Origin: Candidatus Solibacter sp. | Lineage (GTDB): Bacteria > Acidobacteriota > Terriglobia > Bryobacterales > Bryobacteraceae | Length of the DNA: 6,133 nt | Direction: 5' to 3' | NCBI GenBank assembly: GCA_017883355.1 | Contig: JADGNS010000328.1 | Span: 1-6,133 of the forward strand | Shown: piece by piece, positions 1-6,133 of the stretch | Position numbering within the stretch: position 1 is the stretch's first letter | Layout: each line of letters begins with the position of its first letter | Program-made: the position numbers and the translations under genes | The notes under the pieces: model-generated | The model's database searches: none | What the model saw: the letters and a program-made list of their open reading frames with translations, nothing else | What the model was told of the DNA's origin: nothing

Positions 1-92
1 GGCCCCAGGCAGGCGATTGAACATTGGCGAGGCTCTTGGAGCACTCCCCTAGGCCAGAATCTACGTATCGGCCGCCCTGGGCTGTCGTGTCC

Positions 93-104
93 GGAAAGGT
101 GGAG
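93..104 (+). promoter_or_regulatory. Ribosome binding site deciding the transposase start
   Basis: GGAAAGGTGGAG lies 3 to 14 bases before the ATG at 108. The AAAGG core has an 8-base spacer to the ATG, and a second GGAG sits closer. No comparable signal precedes the TTG at 24, which favours the shorter protein. Confidence 0.6.
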
Positions 105-107
105 AAG

Positions 108-1496
108 ATGCAGGACAGCGACAAGCGCAAGGATAACGCTGGCAGTGCGCGGCAAATCGCAGGGCTGCCGGTAGTTCGGCACAAGGTGGCGGGTATTGAT
201 CTGGGGAGCGAACAGCACTGGGTGTGCGCCCCGACGGTAGAGGGAGGCGGTCGAGAAGTGGCCGATTTCGGAGCCACGACGTCGGAATTGATCCGGATGG
301 CGCAGTGGCTCAACGCGCGAAAGGTAGAATCGGTGGCGATGGAGAGCACGGGAGTCTATTGGATCGCACCGCATGAGGTATTGGAGGCGGAGGGCTTGGA
401 GGTGAGGCTGGTAGACACGCGACAGTTGGCGCGAGTGCCAGGGCGCGACAACAAGTCGGATCCATTCGACTGTGAATGGATTCAGCGGCTGCACAGTTGC
501 GGGTTGTTGATGGGCTCGTTCCGGCCGAAGGAAGCGGTGTGCATGTTGCGGACCTTGGTGCGGGACAAAGGAAACCTGGTGGCCGAGGCGGGCGATTGGT
601 TGCGGAGGATGCAGAAGAGCCTGGACCAGATGAACGTGCGAGTGCACCGGGCGGTATCGGACATCGACGGGGTAACGGGGATGGCCATCGTGCGAGCGAT
701 CGTCGCCGGCGAGCGGGACGCGCGGAAACTGGCGGAACTGCGGGATCCACGCTGCCGCAAGAGCAAGGAGGAGATTGCCGAGCAATTGAGCGGGCACTGG
801 CGGGAGGATCACTTGTTCAGCCTGGGTCAGGGATTGAAGATGTACGACAGCATCCAGGAGCGGATCACCGACTACGAGAAGGAGATTCTGCGCAAGCTGG
901 CGGAGATGGAGCGGGAGGAGTGCCGGGGACAAGCAGTGCCGAAGGTGAAGAATCCAAAGAAAGGGCAAGCGATCCAGAGGCATGGGGAAGAGCCTATGCG
1001 CCAAGCTTTGTACCGGATGAGCGGAGTGGATCTGACGGGGATCGACGCCATCGGGGTGGAAACAGTGCAAGTGGTGCTCAGTGAATACGGACCGGACTTG
1101 AGCTGTTTTCCCACCGAGAAGCAGTTCGTAAAGCATGTAACGCTGGCACCGCACAACCCGACGAGCGCCGGCAAGCCGGTGAAGAAGAAGAAGCGCAACA
1201 GCGCGAGCACTCGGGTGGGGGCGGCGCTGCGGATGGCGGCCACATCGCTGCGTCACAGCGAGACGGCCTTGGGGGCGTACTACCGCCAGATGGCACGACG
1301 GATCGGAGGAGATGTGGCGGTATTTGCCACTGCCAGGAAACTGGCCACGATAATCTACCGCCTGCTCCGGTGGGGGCAGCCGTACGTGGATGAAGGTGCA
1401 GCGGCATACGAACGGCGATACCAAGCCAATCGTATCGCGAGTCTGAAGGCAAGGGCCAAAGAACTCGGCTATCAACTCACACCCATCACCGCGTGA
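108..1496 (+). CDS. IS110-family transposase (DEDD recombinase)
   Basis: This protein (462 aa from ATG 108) catalyses cut-and-paste or circle-forming recombination of its IS element, in this family guided by a bridge RNA. The N-terminal RuvC-like domain (about residues 25-180) shows the DEDD residues: D31 in GIDLGS, E79 in MESTGVYW, and D118 and D121 in KSDPFDCEW. The three-residue spacing between the last two acids is typical. A helical, charged middle (about 180-300) follows, then the Transposase_20 domain with a helix-hairpin-helix-like GIDAIGVETVQVVLSEYG. The probable catalytic serine is S353 in NPTSAGK, followed by a lysine-rich KKKK patch and the conserved GAALRMAATSL helix. ATG 108 was chosen because GGAAAGG and GGAG lie just upstream. 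A TTG at 24, directly after an in-frame TGA, would add 28 residues but has no good ribosome binding site and the extra residues show no family features. The length is at the long end for IS110. Family assignment is secure; subgroup (IS110 or IS1111) is not. Confidence 0.93.
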   Translation: MQDSDKRKDNAGSARQIAGLPVVRHKVAGIDLGSEQHWVCAPTVEGGGREVADFGATTSELIRMAQWLNARKVESVAMESTGVYWIAPHEVLEAEGLEVRLVDTRQLARVPGRDNKSDPFDCEWIQRLHSCGLLMGSFRPKEAVCMLRTLVRDKGNLVAEAGDWLRRMQKSLDQMNVRVHRAVSDIDGVTGMAIVRAIVAGERDARKLAELRDPRCRKSKEEIAEQLSGHWREDHLFSLGQGLKMYDSIQERITDYEKEILRKLAEMEREECRGQAVPKVKNPKKGQAIQRHGEEPMRQALYRMSGVDLTGIDAIGVETVQVVLSEYGPDLSCFPTEKQFVKHVTLAPHNPTSAGKPVKKKKRNSASTRVGAALRMAATSLRHSETALGAYYRQMARRIGGDVAVFATARKLATIIYRLLRWGQPYVDEGAAAYERRYQANRIASLKARAKELGYQLTPITA

Positions 1497-1581
1497 CCAT
1501 ATGCCATCGAGAGAGGAAGTCACAGGCCAGCGCAGAGAAGACCAAAGACCCGCAATAAGGTCAGTGTAGTGCAGGGTACGC

Positions 1582-1608
1582 GCGGAGACAGCGGAGATCG
1601 CGGAGGAA
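1582..1608 (+). repeat. 9-bp tandem repeat, three units
   Basis: Three adjacent 9-base units start at 1582, 1591 and 1600: GCGGAGACA, GCGGAGATC and GCGGAGGAA. All share GCGGAG. A related CGCAGAGAA occurs at 1531-1539, so the gap between the transposase and the kinase has a repeated GCRGAG character. It is not coding in a supported frame. It looks like a short intergenic repeat of the host rather than a part of the IS. The last unit contains GGAGGA, which resembles a ribosome binding site but lies too far from the kinase ATG at 1631 to be a good one. Confidence 0.7.
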
Positions 1609-1630
1609 TGTCGCGTGTTTGCAGGACCGT

Positions 1631-3934
1631 ATGGGTATAATCAATGAAACCTGGGAATCGTCCATCGTGATTGGGTCCACCATACTGCACTACGTCATCA
1701 CCGAGAAATTGGGGGCGGGCGGCATGGGCGTAGTGTATAAGGCCGACGATACCAAGCTTGGCCGGCCGGTGGCTCTGAAATTCCTGAACCCGCACCTGGT
1801 GGCCGACGACCAGAGCCGGCAGCGCTTCCTGCGCGAGGCGCGGTCGGCGGCGTCCCTCAATCACCCGAATATTTGTACGGTCTTCGATGTGGTCAATGAA
1901 GACGGGAAATTGTTCATCGCCATGGAACTGTGCCACGGCTCGCGGTTGAAGGACCTGATTGCGGCCGGGCCGCTGGACATCGGGCCAGGCATCTCGATTG
2001 TGTTGCAGGTGGCCGATGCGCTGAGCGAGGCGCACAAGCACCAGATTATCCATCGCGACGTGAAGAGCTCGAATATCATGGTGGACGCCAGGAATCGCGC
2101 CAAGCTGCTCGATTTCGGACTGGCGACCTTGTCGGGAGCCGAAGATACCACGCAGACGCTGGGCGTCATGGGAACGCCGGCGTATATGGCGCCGGAGCGC
2201 TTTGAATCCAACCTGGCCGACAACCGCACCGACATATGGGCGCTGGGCGTGGTGCTCTATGAAGCCATATCCGGCCAGCCGCCGTTCGCCGGTCCGCAAG
2301 CGCGCCTGATCCATTCCATTCTGAACGAGTATCCGCCGCCGATTTCCTCGTTGCGCACGGGCGTGTGGCCGGAGCTCGACGAGGTGATCGACAAAGCGCT
2401 GGCGAAGAATCCCGAGGAGCGCTACCAGGCGATCGAGGACCTGATGGCGGACCTGATGGAAATTCAACGAGAGAACGCACGGAGCGGGTCGTCCATCGGC
2501 GCTTCCAGCGGCGGCGCGACCTCGATTCGACTCTCCAACGAACGCGAGCGCGTGCACGCGGTGGCGGTGCTGCCGTTTGTCAACATGAGCCCCAGTCCGG
2601 AGAACGAGTACCTGAGCGATGGCCTGACCGAAGAGATCATCAACGCACTGACCCAGGTTCGCGGGCTGCGGGTGGTGTCGCGGGCTTCGGTATTCCAATT
2701 CAAATCGGCCGCGCTGGACCTGCGGGACGTGGGCCGGCGCCTGCGCGTCGGCGCGCTGGTGCTGGGAAGCGTCCGGCGGAGCGCCGATCGGTTACGGGTG
2801 ACGGCGCAACTCGTCAAAGCGGCGGACGGATACCAGATGTGGTCGGAGCGCTTCGACTGCAATTTGAAGGACGTCTTCGATGTCGAGGATAAGTTGACCG
2901 GCGCCATTCTGGAGAATCTGAGGAAGCGGCTGGGGGCGGACTTCGAGCCGTCGCCCTTGCGAGGCCACACCAGCAATTTCGACGCTCATGAACTGTACCT
3001 GCGAGCGCGGCACTCGTTTAATCAGCAGACGGCGGCGGGGGTGGCCGATGCGCTGCGCCATTTCTCGCAGGCGCTCAACCTGGCGCCCAATTACGCGCTG
3101 GCCCACGTGGGCCTGGCGGATTGCTACGCGTTGCAGGGCTGGTATGGCCTGGAGCTTCCCAAGAATGTCATGCCGATGGCAAAGGCGGCACTGGAAACGG
3201 CGCTGCGCATCGAGCCGGCGCTGCCCCAGGCCTGGTGCCTGCGGGCGGCCATCGCCACCGGCTTCGACTGGAACTGGGAGCAGGCGCGGCACGACTTCCA
3301 ACAGGCCTTCGCGCTGGGCTCGGCTACGAGCGACCTGCACTTTCACCACGCGCTGGATTTCCTGACGCCGCTCCAGAGGCTGGACGAGGCGCTGGAGGAG
3401 ATCAAGCTGGCGGTGGAACTGGATCCGCTGGCTCCGCTGGTCAGCACTGCTTTGGGCGGATGTCTCTACCGCTCGCGCCGCTATGCGGCGGCGCTGCAGC
3501 AATTGCAGTCGACCCTGGAGCTGGACCCGAATTTCTACCACGCGCATTGGACCATGGCGCGGGTGTACGAATCCAAGCGGCAGTTTCCGCAGGCCCTGGA
3601 ATGTTTCGAGCGCGCCTATGCGGCCAGCGGCAAAACCCCCGCGGTACTGGCCGACTGGTGCCACTGTCACGGCATGATGGGAGAGCAGACGGCGGCGCGC
3701 AACATTCTGGCGCGGCTTTGCGCGGTGGCTGCCGAGGGGTACCTTTCGCCCCTGGCGTTGGCCACGGCATACCTGGGGTTGGGCGAATCGCAGGCGGCGC
3801 TGGATCATTTGGCGAAAGCAGTGGAAGAACGCGCGCGCGGCCTGATTTGGCTGAATGTGGACCCACGGTTCGACTCGCTCAAACAGGAGGCGGCGTACCG
3901 GGACATTGTGGCGCCCATCGGGCTTTCGGTGTGA
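1631..3934 (+). CDS. Ser/Thr protein kinase with TolB/FlgO-like domain and C-terminal TPR array
   Basis: This is a Hanks-type Ser/Thr kinase (767 aa) that transfers phosphate from ATP to proteins. The kinase domain covers about residues 18-275, with glycine loop LGAGGMGVVYKA, K50 in VALKF, helix-C E69, catalytic loop HRDVKSSN (D143), DFG at 161-163, an activation segment containing TTQT, and APE at 187-189; all key residues are present. A serine/glycine-rich linker (about 280-300) follows. Then comes a TolB/FlgO-like domain (about 309-435), seen as VAVLPFVNMS, ENEYLSDGLTEEIINAL, and RLRVTAQLVKAADGYQMWSE. TPR-like helical repeats run from about 451 to the end, which carries the common closing motif VDPRFDSLK. 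No hydrophobic membrane segment separates kinase and sensor, so the protein is probably cytoplasmic. ATG 1631 has AGGA four bases upstream. TTG 1619 is less likely; GTG 1667 would begin MIGSTILHY, close to the usual family N-terminus. Substrate and signal cannot be read from the sequence. Confidence 0.93.
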   Translation: MGIINETWESSIVIGSTILHYVITEKLGAGGMGVVYKADDTKLGRPVALKFLNPHLVADDQSRQRFLREARSAASLNHPNICTVFDVVNEDGKLFIAMELCHGSRLKDLIAAGPLDIGPGISIVLQVADALSEAHKHQIIHRDVKSSNIMVDARNRAKLLDFGLATLSGAEDTTQTLGVMGTPAYMAPERFESNLADNRTDIWALGVVLYEAISGQPPFAGPQARLIHSILNEYPPPISSLRTGVWPELDEVIDKALAKNPEERYQAIEDLMADLMEIQRENARSGSSIGASSGGATSIRLSNERERVHAVAVLPFVNMSPSPENEYLSDGLTEEIINALTQVRGLRVVSRASVFQFKSAALDLRDVGRRLRVGALVLGSVRRSADRLRVTAQLVKAADGYQMWSERFDCNLKDVFDVEDKLTGAILENLRKRLGADFEPSPLRGHTSNFDAHELYLRARHSFNQQTAAGVADALRHFSQALNLAPNYALAHVGLADCYALQGWYGLELPKNVMPMAKAALETALRIEPALPQAWCLRAAIATGFDWNWEQARHDFQQAFALGSATSDLHFHHALDFLTPLQRLDEALEEIKLAVELDPLAPLVSTALGGCLYRSRRYAAALQQLQSTLELDPNFYHAHWTMARVYESKRQFPQALECFERAYAASGKTPAVLADWCHCHGMMGEQTAARNILARLCAVAAEGYLSPLALATAYLGLGESQAALDHLAKAVEERARGLIWLNVDPRFDSLKQEAAYRDIVAPIGLSV

Positions 3935-3961
3935 GGTGGGGATAGAGAACCCTGGCAGTAA

Positions 3962-3981
3962 TCAACCGCCGCGCAGGTTGG
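3962..3981 (+). terminator. Possible hairpin downstream of the kinase gene
   Basis: CAACC at 3963-3967 pairs with GGTTG at 3976-3980 around an 8-base loop, with one extra U-G pair possible at 3962/3981. It begins 28 bases after the kinase stop. There is no T-tract after it, so it is not a classical intrinsic terminator. It may only shield the 3' end or be a chance structure. Confidence 0.25.
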
Positions 3982-4015
3982 CGACCATCGGTTCACTGTC
4001 TTAGCGGATTCCGCG

Positions 4016-4031
4016 GCGCCATCGAAGGCGC
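4016..4031 (-). terminator. Possible GC hairpin just after the secreted-protein stop
   Basis: GCGCC at 4016-4020 pairs with GGCGC at 4027-4031 around a 6-base loop, two bases beyond the stop codon of the minus-strand gene. A second tiny dyad, GCGGATTCCGC, lies at 4004-4014. Being symmetrical, it could act on either strand in this convergent gap, but no T-tract follows on either side. Confidence 0.25.
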
Positions 4032-4033
4032 GC

Positions 4034-5569
4034 TCACGGCGCGGCGATGGCGATCGTGGCGGTCGCCGTGGAACTGCCGGGCATCGTGATCCCCAGTGCC
4101 ACATTGTCGCCAGTCGCTACGTTGGCCGGAAGCTGGAAATCCACCTGGTAGAGCCCCGCGAAGCCCGGCGCCAGGCCGCAGAACACCACCTTCGCCGCCA
4201 CGCCGCCAACCGTGACCGTGGGCGTGGCCACCGTTGCGTAGAGCGGACTGCCGCTGAGCGGCGCCACTTGTCCCGTTGGCAGGACGGCGCCGTTCGGGTC
4301 GCCGTTCGGCGTAGCTTTTCCCAGTCCTGTGACGTAGAGCTGCACGAAGTCCCCAGGGTGCGCCGGTTGGCCGCAGGAGGCCGTGGGACTGAGCCCCGCG
4401 CAGGCCGGCAGCCCTAGCGCCCTCGCCTGCGATGCCGGGATCACGAGCCACGCCGAATTGGCCACCGTCGCCGCGGCGTTGGTGCGCGTGCTGCTGGCCG
4501 GGTCCGGTACCAGGAAGATGCCTGGCCCGGCGGCCCCGCCGACGGCCGTCGTCGACTTCGACGGTCCGTTCCGATTCTGCACGACGATCTGTAAGCTGGC
4601 CCCGATATCCGCATCCGTCGGCACCAGCGCGTTGATCTGTCCCGCCGAAGCGGCCAGGGCGAAGATCGGCGCCAGTTTGCCGTTCACCAGCACGCTGATT
4701 CCGTTCACCGTCGTATTGGGAAAGGCGGAGAGATTATCCGGGCCCGTCAATCCGCTGGCAAAGATGGAAACGAAGGAACCCGGCGAGACGGGCGTCCTGG
4801 TGGCGAAACTCGCGCCATTGGCGACCGCGCTGATCACCGGCTGCCCGGACAAAGCCTGCGTCCCGACGAAGAGGGTCTGCGTATTGCTGCTGACGCCGCC
4901 GATGGACACCACCACCGGTTGCGGTCCGGCGGATACGTCGGCTGGGACGGCGAAGCTCACCTGATACGTACCCGTCTGCCCGCCCGGGTAGAACCCGGCG
5001 AATTGCACCGTAGCCGGCTCGCCCGCCACTGTCACGGTAGTCGTCTGGGCGGTGGGGCTGAAGGTCGTGGTGGAAGTCGCGGTCGCCACCACCGGCGTGG
5101 TCAGGCCCAATCCCGTCATGAACGTGGTGACGGTGTCCCCGGGAGCGGCGGGAGACGTGGCCGTAATCGCCACGCCGCTGAGGTGGTCGAACGCGCTATA
5201 GGGATCGAAGCCCATCACCGGATCCACCGGGACCACCGTCACGGGAAAGGCGTTCGATGCGGTCCCCAAATGCGAGATCACCACCGTCGAGTTGCCCACC
5301 GGGACATCTGCCGGCACCTCGATATCCAGTTCCACGGCGACGTTACTGACAATCCACGAGGACGAAACGCGCCCCGGCTTGCCGCCCACGGTGACGGCCC
5401 AATTGCGCGCCGCGTCCACGGGCCAGGTACCGAAGATCTGCGCACCACCACTCGGACAAATGACGGGATTACCCCGCGCGTCCGTGACCAAAGAGATCAC
5501 GGGCGTCTGCCCCCAAGCGCTGGCCGATCCAACAAGAAGCGCAGCGCCAATCCACAAAACTGGTCTCAT
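4034..5569 (-). CDS. Secreted repeat protein with TIGR03437-type (Solibacter) C-terminal region
   Basis: This 511-aa protein of unknown function is probably exported. Residues 1-20 form a Sec-type signal peptide: MRP, a hydrophobic core LWIGAALLVG, then SASAWGQ with likely cleavage near residues 18-21. The mature part is beta-rich, poor in Lys, and built of four related units: about 22-115, 118-237, 244-353 and 400-511. Shared marks are PGDxV or PGSFVSIF followed by a GLG or GLTG turn, then TVTVxG, then G-YQV-F-PA-V. Units 3 and 4 together match the TIGR03437 pattern, with PVISAVANGASF, PGSFVSIFASGL, GQINALVP, and GLAPGFAGLYQVDF. Units 1 and 2 resemble the IPT/TIG fold more loosely. The end is a plain AAP with no sorting or anchoring signal, and there is no catalytic motif. 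A cell-surface or extracellular binding role is a guess. The ATG has AGGGA about 9 bases upstream. The gene before it, on the same strand, ends 48 bp away. Confidence 0.9.
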   Translation of the reverse strand: MRPVLWIGAALLVGSASAWGQTPVISLVTDARGNPVICPSGGAQIFGTWPVDAARNWAVTVGGKPGRVSSSWIVSNVAVELDIEVPADVPVGNSTVVISHLGTASNAFPVTVVPVDPVMGFDPYSAFDHLSGVAITATSPAAPGDTVTTFMTGLGLTTPVVATATSTTTFSPTAQTTTVTVAGEPATVQFAGFYPGGQTGTYQVSFAVPADVSAGPQPVVVSIGGVSSNTQTLFVGTQALSGQPVISAVANGASFATRTPVSPGSFVSIFASGLTGPDNLSAFPNTTVNGISVLVNGKLAPIFALAASAGQINALVPTDADIGASLQIVVQNRNGPSKSTTAVGGAAGPGIFLVPDPASSTRTNAAATVANSAWLVIPASQARALGLPACAGLSPTASCGQPAHPGDFVQLYVTGLGKATPNGDPNGAVLPTGQVAPLSGSPLYATVATPTVTVGGVAAKVVFCGLAPGFAGLYQVDFQLPANVATGDNVALGITMPGSSTATATIAIAAP

Positions 5570-5578
5570 GAGTGCAGT

Positions 5579-5584
5579 TCCCTC
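5579..5584 (-). promoter_or_regulatory. Ribosome binding site of the secreted-protein gene
   Basis: On the minus strand GAGGGA ends 9 bases before the ATG at 5569, within a purine-rich tract (GAGAGAAAGAGGGA). It supports this start, which also places the signal peptide at the exact N-terminus. Confidence 0.65.
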
Positions 5585-5597
5585 TTTCTCTCCCTAA

Positions 5598-5607
5598 GAC
5601 TTAAGTC
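5598..5607. repeat. Perfect 10-bp palindrome in the minus-strand spacer
   Basis: GACTTAAGTC reads the same on both strands and is AT-richer than its surroundings. It lies in the 48-bp gap between the two minus-strand genes, 28 bases upstream of the secreted-protein start. It could be a half-site pair for a dimeric regulator or chance. No convincing -35/-10 pair is seen around it. Confidence 0.35.
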
Positions 5608-5617
5608 ATCCGTCCTG

Positions 5618-6133
5618 TCAGTTCATGGCGCTGATGGAGTGGCCGGTGGTCCACATCCTCTTCAGCCCCATGGGCAGCGTCAGGTGGTTCATATCGTAGT
5701 GCTCCGGCTGGCGCGCCGCCAGGATTTTCATCATCTCTTCCACTACCAGCGCGGGGATGCGGATGTCCTGATAGTACGCCTTCTCCACGGAGAGCCCGAC
5801 GAGCTTGTCCGTGGTCTGCCGGAACCGCAGGTCCACGCGCAGCGATTTGGTGCCGCTCAACACCCAGCGCAGCGCGCCCGGAATGGTCCCCGGCTTCCAT
5901 TTTTCGAGGGCGTCCAGGTCCGCCATCACGGTGGTGGCGATGTAGTTCCCGTCGGTGAACTCGACGTGAATCGATTTGACGCCGGGGCGCGGCGTGGTCT
6001 TTAAGGCGTAGGTCATGTAATCGTTGACTTCGCCCTCGGTGAAGCGGGTTTCCACGTGGGGCACCGGACGATGGGCCGCCTGCTCCGTCTCGGCCTTTCG
6101 CAGACGGTCGAAGAAGTCGAGCATCTTTTCCAC
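5618..6133 (-). CDS. Unrecognised protein, C-terminal part (5' end outside the window)
   Basis: I do not recognise this protein. The frame is open to the window edge; 171 codons are visible. A GTG occupies the last three bases (6131-6133) and an ATG follows at 6122-6124, but the start probably lies further upstream, so a signal peptide cannot be judged. The visible part begins with a charged helix (LDFFDRLRKAETEQ), then a conserved-looking TRFTEGEVNDYMTYALK (about 29-45), alternating strands (GVKSIHVEF, GNYIATTVMADL, KSLRVDLRFRQ), a helix VVEEMMKILAA, and ends GHSISAMN. The 'T-E-x-E-V-N' helix followed by amphipathic strands loosely recalls lipid-binding DUF2993/LmeA-like proteins, but this is only a style resemblance. 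There are no catalytic, metal or nucleotide motifs and no membrane helix in the visible part. Its codon bias is like that of its neighbours, and the stop lies 48 bp from the secreted-protein start, so one operon is possible. Confidence 0.75.
   Translation of the reverse strand: MEKMLDFFDRLRKAETEQAAHRPVPHVETRFTEGEVNDYMTYALKTTPRPGVKSIHVEFTDGNYIATTVMADLDALEKWKPGTIPGALRWVLSGTKSLRVDLRFRQTTDKLVGLSVEKAYYQDIRIPALVVEEMMKILAARQPEHYDMNHLTLPMGLKRMWTTGHSISAMN

Larger units (their letters stand above)
1..1525 (+). mobile_element. IS110-family insertion sequence (ends not defined)
   Basis: The element is called from its intact DEDD transposase, which fills almost the whole segment. IS110-family elements generally lack ordinary terminal inverted repeats and often make no target duplication, so the ends cannot be read from one copy. 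The right limit is a guess: after about 1525 the sequence changes to purine-rich motifs of the GCRGAGA type that look like host intergenic repeat. The left limit is not visible, and the element may begin before base 1. There are no passenger genes. The reading frame has no frameshift or internal stop, so the copy could be active. Known biology: IS110 elements carry a non-coding bridge RNA next to the transposase gene, which would have to lie in or beyond the flanks described here. Confidence 0.55.

Noticed and set aside
24..107. N-terminal 28-residue extension of the transposase from TTG 24
   Set aside because: No ribosome binding site before the TTG, and the extra residues do not resemble IS110 N-termini; ATG 108 is much better supported.
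476..1084. Second plus-strand frame inside the transposase (202 aa)
   Set aside because: Low-complexity Gly/Ala/Arg shadow of the transposase frame; no sign of a programmed frameshift, since the transposase is complete in one frame.
1..1533. Direct or inverted repeats marking the IS ends, such as CAGGCAGGCG near base 6 and CAGGCCAGCG near 1523
   Set aside because: The similarity is short and imperfect, and the true left end may lie outside the window, so no end can be claimed.
1520..2698. Long minus-strand ORF (392 aa) opposite the kinase
   Set aside because: It is antisense to the conserved kinase domain, is rich in Arg/His/Gln low-information sequence, has no domain motif, and is explained by high-GC codon bias on the real strand.
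2792..3808. Minus-strand ORF (338 aa) opposite the TPR region
   Set aside because: Antisense shadow of the TPR array with an Arg/Gln-rich composition and no recognisable domain.
3935..4033. Small gene or ncRNA in the convergent gap
   Set aside because: Only 99 bases, no start codon with a ribosome binding site, and just two weak hairpins; best read as a shared 3' region.
4919..6004. Plus-strand ORF (361 aa) spanning both minus-strand genes
   Set aside because: It runs across two separate genes and their spacer, is rich in Arg/His/Gly, and has no family features. The minus-strand genes have a signal peptide, a ribosome binding site and family motifs.

Overview
The window looks like a piece of a GC-rich chromosome from Acidobacteriota, probably the Bryobacterales/Solibacter side. 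The strongest clue is the secreted minus-strand protein at 4034-5569. Its C-terminal part matches, from memory of the family, the 'Solibacter uncharacterized C-terminal domain' type (TIGR03437). Supporting clues are the large PknB-type kinase fused to a TolB/FlgO-like domain and TPRs, an architecture expanded in these bacteria, and the high-GC third-codon bias, which produces long antisense shadow ORFs. The lineage is an inference from protein style; no rRNA or marker gene is present.

Layout. (1) 1 to about 1525, plus strand: an IS110-family insertion sequence with an apparently intact DEDD transposase (108-1496). Neither outer end can be fixed, and the left end probably runs off the window. 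(2) About 1525-1630: a short intergenic stretch with a three-unit 9-bp tandem repeat (1582-1608) and related motifs, leading into the kinase gene. (3) 1631-3934, plus strand: a complete Ser/Thr protein kinase, TolB/FlgO-like and TPR fusion with no visible membrane segment. (4) 3935-4033: a 99-bp convergent intergenic gap with two small hairpins but no T-tract. (5) 4034-5569, minus strand: an exported beta-rich protein made of repeated TIG/TIGR03437-like units. (6) 5570-5617: a 48-bp spacer with a ribosome binding site and a perfect 10-bp palindrome. (7) 5618-6133, minus strand: the 3' part of an unrecognised gene whose start probably lies beyond the window.

How the parts relate. The IS element is an independent mobile unit sitting upstream of the kinase. 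The kinase is probably its own cytoplasmic signalling unit that recruits partners through its TPR array. The two minus-strand genes are close enough (48 bp) to be co-transcribed and converge on the kinase gene. No sequence evidence connects the kinase to the secreted protein. No CRISPR array, tRNA, rRNA, defence operon or phage module is visible. The least explained items are the non-coding flanks of the IS110 element (possible bridge RNA), the tandem repeat next to it, and the unrecognised partial gene.
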